DNA of 12,088 bases, taken from Desulfobacterales bacterium (GTDB taxonomy: Bacteria > Desulfobacterota > Desulfobacteria > Desulfobacterales > JAFDCJ01). Shown here piece after piece: positions 6,954-12,088 of the stretch. How positions within the stretch are numbered: position 1 is the stretch's first letter; each line of letters starts with the position of its first letter. The translations under genes were made by a program, and so were the position numbers. The notes beneath the pieces were generated by a model. That model saw only the letters and a list, made by a program, of their open reading frames with translations. It was not told the origin of the DNA and did no database searches. Where the stretch lies: assembly GCA_029939875.1 (NCBI GenBank), contig JAOZSC010000013.1:1-12088 (forward strand). The letters are read 5' to 3'.

Positions 6954-6989
6954 GTCCGCTCGGTCAAAATAAAAGACCGAATTTGGACA
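6953..6989 (+). promoter_or_regulatory. Two-part hairpin/dyad upstream of the DUF1445 gene
   Basis: TCGGTC (6960-6965) and GACCGA (6975-6980) form a perfect six-pair stem around an A/T-only nine-base loop. Outside it TGTCC (6953-6957) pairs with GGACA (6985-6989). Eleven pairs with an asymmetric internal loop, ending 27 bases before the start codon, suggest an operator dyad or a leader RNA structure. Role not established. Confidence 0.4.
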
Positions 6990-7016
6990 GGTGCTTTCAA
7001 ATTATGAGGAACAACA

Positions 7017-7799
7017 ATGAAAACCATCCAATCCCCTGCCGAATTGCGTGAACTCATTCGAAACGGCAAATGGACCACCCCCACTTCCGGGGCCGCTTCC
7101 GGTTTCCTGCAGGCCAACCTGGTAATGCTGCCGGCCGCTGAAGCCTTTCACTTTTTGCTTTTCTGTGTGCGCAATCCCAAACCCTGCCCGATTCTGGATG
7201 TTCTGGAACCCGGCGTGGCAGAGCCCGCCATTGCGCCCGGAGCGGACCTGCGCACGGATCTTCCGCGCTACAAGGTGTTTGAAAACGGCGAATTCAAAAC
7301 CGACGTACAGGATGTCAGCGATTATTTCGACGATCAGATGGTCAGTTTTTTGCTGGGCTGCAGCTTTTCGTTTGAAAACGCCATGCTGGCCGCCGGCCTG
7401 CCGATCCGTAACGTAGCGGAAGATAAAAATGTTTCCATGTATACCACCAACAGGCGCTGCCACTCGGCCGGACCTTTTTCCGCACCGCTGGTGGTGACCA
7501 TGCGGCCCATGACACCGGAGCAGGCCATCCGGGCTGTCCAGGTAACCACCCGGTTTCACCTCACTCACGGCGCTCCCGTTCATCTGGGTGATCCGGGAAA
7601 ACTCGGAATCACCGATCTTGACCGCCCCGATTTCGGCGATGCGGTCACCGTGCATGCCGATGAAATTCCGGTGTTCTGGGCCTGCGGGGTGACCTCCCAG
7701 CTGGCCGCAACTTCGGCGGCTCTTTCCCGGGTCATCACCCACGCCCCGGGGCACATGTTTGTCTCGGATTTAAAAGATGAAGATCTGACCATCCTGTAG
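7017..7799 (+). CDS. DUF1445 / D-glutamate cyclase family protein (YcsI-like putative hydro-lyase)
   Basis: A 260-residue soluble protein matching the DUF1445 family along its whole usual length. Characteristic stretches: GCSFSFENAMLAAGLPIR (114-131), NVSMYTTNRRCHSAGPF (138-154; the family usually has a Pro in NVPMY), APLVVTMRP (156-164), HGAPVHLGDPGKLGITDLDR (184-203), PVFWACGVTSQ (218-228) and ITHAPGHMFVSDL (240-252). The family is named for a vertebrate homologue acting on D-glutamate to give 5-oxo-D-proline. Bacterial YcsI of Bacillus lies near 5-oxoprolinase subunit genes. The bacterial reaction is not settled, so function is inferred as glutamate/5-oxoproline or hydroxy-acid chemistry. 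TGAGGA six bases before the ATG is the ribosome binding site. It is 148 bases after the GDH homologue and 165 before the Liv-type binding protein, in keeping with a shared substrate theme but not proof of one operon. Confidence 0.88.
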   Translation: MKTIQSPAELRELIRNGKWTTPTSGAASGFLQANLVMLPAAEAFHFLLFCVRNPKPCPILDVLEPGVAEPAIAPGADLRTDLPRYKVFENGEFKTDVQDVSDYFDDQMVSFLLGCSFSFENAMLAAGLPIRNVAEDKNVSMYTTNRRCHSAGPFSAPLVVTMRPMTPEQAIRAVQVTTRFHLTHGAPVHLGDPGKLGITDLDRPDFGDAVTVHADEIPVFWACGVTSQLAATSAALSRVITHAPGHMFVSDLKDEDLTIL

Positions 7800-7820
7800 G
7801 TGGGTTGAGCACTTAAAAGA

Positions 7821-7841
7821 CGAACGCCGAACATCGAATGA
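7821..7841 (+). repeat. Three-unit heptamer tandem repeat (CGAAYRN)
   Basis: CGAACGC, CGAACAT and CGAATGA follow one another with a period of seven bases in the gap after the DUF1445 gene. It is very short and degenerate. It may be a member of a dispersed intergenic repeat family. Confidence 0.35.
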
Positions 7842-7875
7842 TGAGTTTCCCTGCGACAACCATTTTTTTTGGTCC

Positions 7876-7902
7876 TTGACAGATGGGAATGGCCCCGATA
7901 AT
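7876..7902 (+). promoter_or_regulatory. Candidate sigma-70-type promoter of the Liv-type operon
   Basis: A perfect TTGACA (7876-7881) is followed after 15 bases by GATAAT (7897-7902), five of six matches to the -10 consensus. The spacer is shorter than the optimal 17. It lies about 60 bases upstream of the binding-protein gene in an otherwise AT-rich leader, where an operon promoter is expected. Confidence 0.45.
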
Positions 7903-7911
7903 GATTCTGTG

Positions 7912-7930
7912 ATGAAATTATAATTTTCAT
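7912..7930 (+). promoter_or_regulatory. AT-rich imperfect palindrome, possible operator
   Basis: ATGAAATTA and TAATTTTCAT are inverted copies meeting at 7920/7921, with one extra T. The dyad begins about 10 bases after the candidate -10, around the expected transcription start, a place suited to a repressor. The regulator is unknown. Confidence 0.3.
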
Positions 7931-7964
7931 TCAAATTTTTAACTGAAACGAAAAGGAGGAAAAC

Positions 7965-9278
7965 ATGAAAAAGGTATTGAAATGCACACTGTTCGTACTC
8001 GGTTTGGTATTGATCCTCGGTCTGATCGTGCCTTCCGGGGCCCTGGCTGAAAGGGTCATTAAAATCGGCGTCATCTATCCACTGACCGGGGGGGCGGCCG
8101 CCGCCGGCCGTGAACTGCGGGCGGGTGCGGAGCTGGCCGCCGAGATTGCCAACACGGCGATGACGACCATTGATATGTCCATGGCCAGAAACGCCGGTAT
8201 CAAAAGCCTGGGTGGTGCCAAAATCAAACTCATTTTCAAGGATCACGAAGGCAACCCCACCCTGGGAGCCGACCTGGCCAAAAAATTGATCCTGGACGAC
8301 AAGGTGGACGGCATCCTGGGCTGTTATTTCAGTTCGGTCACTAAAACCGTCAGCGCCGTTGCCGAACAGCACGGCATCCCCATGATCAACGGTACCTCCA
8401 CCTCCCCTCCCCTGACACAGCGGGGATTCAAATGGTTCTGGCGCACAACGCCCCACGACAAGTGGTTTACCAAAGATCTTTTCGAACTGCTCAAGGGCCT
8501 GACCGAGGGCAAGGTCAAGGGGGTAAAAGCGGTTGCGAAAAAGGACCTGATCAACATTGCTTCGGCCTGCGAAAAAACGGAGTGGGGCTCCAATGTTTCG
8601 CTGATGATCCAGAGCTGGGCCAAGGAATACGGATACAATGTGCGCAAGTCAATGCTGTATGCCAAGGAATCACCTGACCTTTCCAGTGAAGTGCGTTCCC
8701 TGAAGGCCGCTCGGCCGGGGGTCATGCTATTTGCCTCCTATACCTCCGATGCCATTTTGATGGTCAAAACCCTCAAGGCCCAGAAGGTTAAGACCAACGT
8801 AATCTGGGGGCAAGATGCCGGGTTTGAAAAACCGGAGTTTCGCAACACCCTCAGGGATTCCATCGTTGGCATTCTCACCCGCACGGTGTTTCTGCCCAAG
8901 GTCGCTGAACTGAAAAAGGTTGCCGGCCAGGTCAATGCCCTTTACAAACTTAAAACCGGCAACGACCTGGGTGGGGCTTCCGCCCGCGCCTTTACGGGCC
9001 TGCAGACCTGGGTACACGTGCTCGAAAAAGCCGCTTCCACCAAACCTACCGACATTCAACGTGCCGCCAACGCCATTTACATTCCGGGCGACGAGCTGGT
9101 GGTGCCTTGGGCGGGCATCAAGTTTTCCACTTCCGGCGATGAAATCGGCCAGAATGTTCTCGGTGGCGGGCTCATCGGTCAATACCAGAAGGGTCCTGAC
9201 GGAAAGATCGGATTGGAGATCGTTTATCCCTTTGACGTCGCGTCGGCAAATATGATCTATCCTTTTCAGCAGTTTTAA
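7965..9278 (+). CDS. Liv-type ABC transporter substrate-binding protein (periplasmic binding protein, PBP type 1 fold)
   Basis: A 437-residue exported binding protein for the importer encoded next. The N-terminus is a classical signal peptide: KK at 2-3, a hydrophobic core (about 8-22), and SGALA/ER with probable cleavage after A28. There is no lipobox cysteine at the cleavage site, so it should be free in the periplasm. The mature protein opens with VIKIGVIYPLTGGAAAAGRE (31-50), the hallmark of LivJ/LivK-like proteins. It continues with the usual DGILGCYFSSVT, GIPMINGTSTSPPLT and GFKWFWRTTPHD segments. It is longer than the roughly 370-residue LivJ/K, with extra sequence in the first lobe after the TG loop (about residues 56-75). 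This fits a ligand other than leucine/isoleucine/valine. An ideal AAGGAGG lies five bases before the ATG. Amino-acid, amide or glutamate-like ligands are possible; sequence alone does not decide. Confidence 0.9.
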   Translation: MKKVLKCTLFVLGLVLILGLIVPSGALAERVIKIGVIYPLTGGAAAAGRELRAGAELAAEIANTAMTTIDMSMARNAGIKSLGGAKIKLIFKDHEGNPTLGADLAKKLILDDKVDGILGCYFSSVTKTVSAVAEQHGIPMINGTSTSPPLTQRGFKWFWRTTPHDKWFTKDLFELLKGLTEGKVKGVKAVAKKDLINIASACEKTEWGSNVSLMIQSWAKEYGYNVRKSMLYAKESPDLSSEVRSLKAARPGVMLFASYTSDAILMVKTLKAQKVKTNVIWGQDAGFEKPEFRNTLRDSIVGILTRTVFLPKVAELKKVAGQVNALYKLKTGNDLGGASARAFTGLQTWVHVLEKAASTKPTDIQRAANAIYIPGDELVVPWAGIKFSTSGDEIGQNVLGGGLIGQYQKGPDGKIGLEIVYPFDVASANMIYPFQQF

Positions 9279-9303
9279 ACAGCCGTTAAAATTAAAACCC
9301 ATC

Positions 9304-9340
9304 ACCCATCCCTACCCATAAAACCGGTGCAGGGATGGGT
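9304..9340 (+). terminator. GC-rich hairpin after the binding-protein gene (attenuator or mRNA 3'-end stabiliser)
   Basis: ACCCATCCCT (9304-9313) and AGGGATGGGT (9331-9340) are exact inverted copies giving 10 pairs around a 17-base loop. Partial pairing extends outward (AACCC with GGGGTT). No clean T-run follows, so partial termination or protection of the upstream message is more likely than full termination. Such elements commonly let binding protein exceed permease. Confidence 0.55.
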
Positions 9341-9426
9341 CGTGAGGGGTTTGTCGCTTTTGGCGGCACCCGTAATCAGGCACAAGCCACTTTAACTCAC
9401 CCTTGTCCGCCAGGCATTTTGGCAGA

Positions 9427-9441
9427 TTAGGCACTTTCCGG
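9427..9441 (+). repeat. Copy 2 of intergenic repeat TTAGGCACTTTCCGG
   Basis: Identical over 15 bases to 2122-2136, 34 bases before the LivH-like start. Preceded by GGCATTTTGGCAG, related to sequence before the first copy. Confidence 0.5.
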
Positions 9442-9475
9442 CTTATCCGGGTCAGGCTTTCAAGCAGTTATTTTC

Positions 9476-10390
9476 ATGGAAATTCTTCTCAGTACAATTG
9501 TTGCCGGTCTGCTGTTCGGAATGGTCCTGGCCATGGTCGCCCTGGGGTTGACGATCATCTTCGGGGTGATGGATATTGTCAACTTTGCCCACGGCGAATT
9601 TCTGATGATCGGCATGTACACTGGGCTGCTGACGGCCAAGGCTACCGGGCTGGATCCGCTTTTTATGATGCCGGTGGCCGCCGGGGTCGGATTTTTGCTG
9701 GGAGTATTGTGTTATGTCGGTTTTATCAAGTTCCTGCTCAGGGGGCCAATGATCGCCCAGCTACTGGGCACCTTCGGTTTGATGCTCCTGCTGCGCAACC
9801 TGGCGCTGCTGATATTCGGGTCTGAAGACCGCGCGCTGCATCATGGCATCCTGGTAGGCCAAAGCTTTGATATCGGCATGGGAGTCATCATTCCAGCGAC
9901 CAAACTGGCAGCCGCCGCGCTGTCCGTCGTGTCTTTTTTAGGTGTTTGGCTGCTCATGAACCGCACCAAACTTGGCAAGGCCCTGACCGCCACGGCCCTG
10001 AATGCCCAGGGTGCCCGATACATGGGCATTCCCACTGAACGGATGAACGCGCTGGCCTGGGGCATCGGCGTCGGCACTGTGACCGTTGCCGGAGCCCTGA
10101 TCGTCAATTTCTGGTCCGTCAACCCCTTCATCGGGCTGCTTTTCACCATGATCGCCTTTGCCATTGTGGCCCTGGGAGGATTCGGCAGCGTGCCCGGAGC
10201 GTTTTTTGCCGCCCTGGTGGTGGGAATGATTACCGAGATTCCCGGCTTCTGGGATTTCATGACTTACACTTTCGAACTGGACTGGATGGCAAATGTACCG
10301 ATGACATCGTTAAAATACATGTGGGTGTACTTGGCCTATTTTGTCATCATGGTGGTTCGACCCAGGGGGTTGTTCGGATGGAAGCACTAA
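9476..10390 (+). CDS. livH: Liv-type ABC transporter permease, LivH family
   Basis: A 304-residue inner-membrane permease subunit with about eight hydrophobic segments. Family signatures: ALGLTIIFGVMDIVNFAHGE (22-41), the LivH hallmark around the NFAHGEF motif; the cytoplasmic coupling loop ATALNAQGARYMGIPTERMN (172-191), which meets the ATPase; and VALGGFGSVPGAFFAALVVG (231-250). It ends VVRPRGLFGWKH. ATG 9476 fits the family N-terminus, but no convincing Shine-Dalgarno precedes it, unlike the binding-protein gene. Together with the hairpin upstream, this suggests lower expression than the binding protein. Its last 13 bases overlap the LivM-like start, so the two are translationally coupled. 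It is expected to form a heterodimer with the next gene product. Confidence 0.93.
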   Translation: MEILLSTIVAGLLFGMVLAMVALGLTIIFGVMDIVNFAHGEFLMIGMYTGLLTAKATGLDPLFMMPVAAGVGFLLGVLCYVGFIKFLLRGPMIAQLLGTFGLMLLLRNLALLIFGSEDRALHHGILVGQSFDIGMGVIIPATKLAAAALSVVSFLGVWLLMNRTKLGKALTATALNAQGARYMGIPTERMNALAWGIGVGTVTVAGALIVNFWSVNPFIGLLFTMIAFAIVALGGFGSVPGAFFAALVVGMITEIPGFWDFMTYTFELDWMANVPMTSLKYMWVYLAYFVIMVVRPRGLFGWKH

Positions 10391-11385
10391 AAAATGCGCT
10401 CGATTTTTCGGATTTCCCCCGCATCGATTTGACGGTCGCCGGTTTGGTGCTCATTTTTTTGCTGGCTTTTCCGGTACTGGGCTTTTCCTCGTTTGCCATG
10501 GCCACCATGATCCAGTTTCTAATGTTTTCTCTTTACGGCATGGGCTGGAACACCATCGGCGGCTACGGCGGGCAGGTGGATCTGGGCAAGGCTCAGTATG
10601 TTGGGATCGGGGCCTACACCACCGCTGTCATGCTGATTCGCTGGGATATTCCCTTCTGGGTATCCATGCCCGTGGGGGTGTGCCTGGCAGTGGGCTGGTC
10701 GTTTATCATCGGCTACCCGCTTTTCAGGCTCAAAGGGCATTATTTTGCCATTGCCACCATCGCCACCTCACTGGTACTCAAGGATCTTTTCGAAGTCTGG
10801 AACTTTGTGGGCGCCGCCAGGGGCCTGGAAATATCTCCCATAAAATTTCATCCGCCGGATTTTCTACACCTGATTTTCAAGGAAGACGTCTATTATTTTT
10901 ATATTTTGCTGGGATTTTTCCTGCTGGGTATTTTCTACATCAACTGGTTTCGCAAATCACGCCTGGGCTTTCAGCTCAGATGCATCAAAGACAATGAAGA
11001 TGTGGCCCGCTCACTGGGAATCAATGTGCACTGGGCCAAGATCAAAACCTATGCCATTGCCACCTCCTTTGTCAGCGTGGTGGGATCGTTTCACGCCTGC
11101 TATATCAAAAACATCGAGCCCGAAGACACCATGAGCCTGACAATTTCCATTCTTATCGCCCTGATGGCCATGCTCGGCGGTGCGGGGTCTTTGTGGGGAC
11201 CGATTATCGGCGCCGGTATTTTGATACCGCTTAAAAGCTATCTCAAGGAATGGCTGGGGGCCACTGTCGGGTTGGTGGGCATTGATATCATTATTTATGC
11301 CCTGATCATCATGCTTGTTTCAGCATTTGAACCCCGGGGAGTCTGGGGTATTATTGAAAAACTGCGCCGGAGGAAACGCAACTGA
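10378..11385 (+). CDS. livM: Liv-type ABC transporter permease, LivM family
   Basis: A 335-residue inner-membrane permease, the partner of the LivH-like protein. Family marks: GGYGGQVDLGKAQYVGIGAY (61-80), corresponding to the LivM G..G..SLGHA.F.GIGAY segment with Ser replaced by Asp; RLKGHYFAIATIA (117-129); the coupling loop CIKDNEDVARSLGINVHWAK (202-221); and MLGGAGSLWGPIIGAGIL (265-282). The end is strongly basic (EKLRRRKRN). An in-frame GTG at 10321 would add 19 residues that overlap livH deeply. ATG 10378 is preferred because AGGGGG lies eight bases upstream and its product matches normal LivM length. It overlaps livH by 13 bases and shares one base with the ATPase start. Confidence 0.92.
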   Translation: MEALKNALDFSDFPRIDLTVAGLVLIFLLAFPVLGFSSFAMATMIQFLMFSLYGMGWNTIGGYGGQVDLGKAQYVGIGAYTTAVMLIRWDIPFWVSMPVGVCLAVGWSFIIGYPLFRLKGHYFAIATIATSLVLKDLFEVWNFVGAARGLEISPIKFHPPDFLHLIFKEDVYYFYILLGFFLLGIFYINWFRKSRLGFQLRCIKDNEDVARSLGINVHWAKIKTYAIATSFVSVVGSFHACYIKNIEPEDTMSLTISILIALMAMLGGAGSLWGPIIGAGILIPLKSYLKEWLGATVGLVGIDIIIYALIIMLVSAFEPRGVWGIIEKLRRRKRN

Positions 11386-12088
11386 TGGCAATGCTTGTCG
11401 CAGATCATGTTACCAAGGATTTCGGCGGCCTGAGGGCCAATCATGATATTTGTTTCTCCATGGAAAAGGGGGAACTTTTAGGACTCATCGGTCCCAACGG
11501 CGCCGGCAAAACCACACTTTTTAACTGTCTGTCCGGCCTGCACCCGATTACCTCGGGCCGCATTATTTTTAACGGAAAAGACATTACGCGTTTAAAAGCC
11601 CACGAGGTGGCCCGGCAGGGACTGGCCCGCACCTTCCAGGTCTATACCGCTTCCGGTGATCTCAACGTGCGAGAAAATGTGATGGTGGGCTGTTTTATGA
11701 ACACCAGCTCCCGATCCCGGGCCGCATCCCGGGCGGATAAAATGCTGGCCTTTCTGAGGCTGACCGAACTGGCCGATTACCTGGTCAGCGAACTGCCGGT
11801 GGCAGCGCAAAAACGCGTGACCATGGCAACCGCCCTGGGTTCTGATCCGAAGCTGCTGCTGCTCGACGAAGTTGCCGCTGGCTTGAATCCCAATGAAATC
11901 GAAGACATCCTGAGCGACATTAAACACATCCATTATGAACTGGGCGTCACCGTGATGTTGATCGAACATGTCATGGAGTTGGTCATGAAAATCAGCGACC
12001 GGGTCATTGTGCTGGATTCCGGTGAAAAAATCGCCGAGGGCGATCCCGGACAAATCGCCCGCAATCCGGCGGTGATTAAGGCCTATCT
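11385..12088 (+). CDS. livG: Liv-type ABC transporter ATP-binding protein, LivG family (3' partial)
   Basis: Cytoplasmic ATPase of the Liv-type importer. Its ATG overlaps the livM stop (TGATG), with GGAGG 11 bases upstream. The frame is open to the window end, so 234 residues are visible and about 20 are missing. Motifs: Walker A GPNGAGKT (36-43), Q-loop ARTFQ (Q85), Walker B LLLLDE (157-162), D-loop AAGLNP (164-169) and H-loop LIEHVMELV (H195). The ABC signature is unorthodox. Where LivG proteins usually show LPYGQQRR, this one has LPVAAQKR (137-144), and Walker B is followed by Val, not Pro (LLDEVAAGL). A LivG subgroup with LTLAGRKRLE and LLDEV exists, so this is probably subfamily divergence, not inactivation. 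A LivF-type ATPase should follow outside the window. Confidence 0.93.
   Translation, partial: MAMLVADHVTKDFGGLRANHDICFSMEKGELLGLIGPNGAGKTTLFNCLSGLHPITSGRIIFNGKDITRLKAHEVARQGLARTFQVYTASGDLNVRENVMVGCFMNTSSRSRAASRADKMLAFLRLTELADYLVSELPVAAQKRVTMATALGSDPKLLLLDEVAAGLNPNEIEDILSDIKHIHYELGVTVMLIEHVMELVMKISDRVIVLDSGEKIAEGDPGQIARNPAVIKAY

Noticed and set aside
10321..10377. GTG start giving LivM 19 more residues
   Set aside because: The added residues are only the livH coding sequence in another frame. ATG 10378 matches family length and has an AGGGGG upstream.
1..12088. CRISPR array, tRNA/rRNA genes, insertion sequences or prophage
   Set aside because: No regularly spaced repeats, cloverleaf-like sequences, transposase/integrase motifs or terminal inverted repeats were seen on either strand.

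Overview
The window reads as one continuous plus-strand stretch of a Gram-negative, probably anaerobic bacterium. Gene order, moderately high GC, codon use and the intergenic repeats suggest a Desulfobacterota (former Deltaproteobacteria) lineage. That placement is inference from family resemblance only, since no rRNA or marker gene is present. Every convincing gene lies on the + strand, and the theme is import and handling of peptides, amino acids and glutamate-like compounds.

Layout. (1) 1-1992: the 3' end of a dipeptide/oligopeptide ABC importer operon, with two ATPases of DppD type (5' end outside the window) and DppF type, followed by a possible terminator. (2) 2163-3368: a TTG-initiated M24 metallopeptidase (Xaa-Pro dipeptidase/aminopeptidase type) that could process imported peptides. 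(3) 3369-3872: a gap with no intact gene. Its last 230 bases hold a decayed, frameshifted fragment of a polar amino-acid ABC permease (HisM/GlnP family). (4) 3873-6868: an FMN-dependent glutamate-synthase-like protein with an N-terminal Cys cluster, followed by a full-length glutamate-dehydrogenase homologue that has lost both catalytic residues (Lys to Gln, Asp to Gly). (5) 7017-7799: a DUF1445/D-glutamate-cyclase-family protein behind a two-part hairpin. (6) 7965-12088: a branched-chain-amino-acid-type ABC importer in the order binding protein, LivH-like and LivM-like permeases, LivG-like ATPase. The ATPase runs off the window. A strong hairpin separates the binding-protein gene from the permeases.

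Working together (inference): the Dpp system plus peptidase would supply amino acids from peptides. The glutamate-synthase-like protein, the altered GDH and the DUF1445 protein form a glutamate/5-oxoproline-flavoured block whose chemistry cannot be the textbook GOGAT/GDH pair. The Liv-type importer may bring in its substrate. The most notable observation is the intact GDH-family gene with a dismantled catalytic centre next to a non-canonical, FMN-only glutamate synthase homologue. This could be an undescribed pathway or a sensor/scaffold pseudoenzyme.
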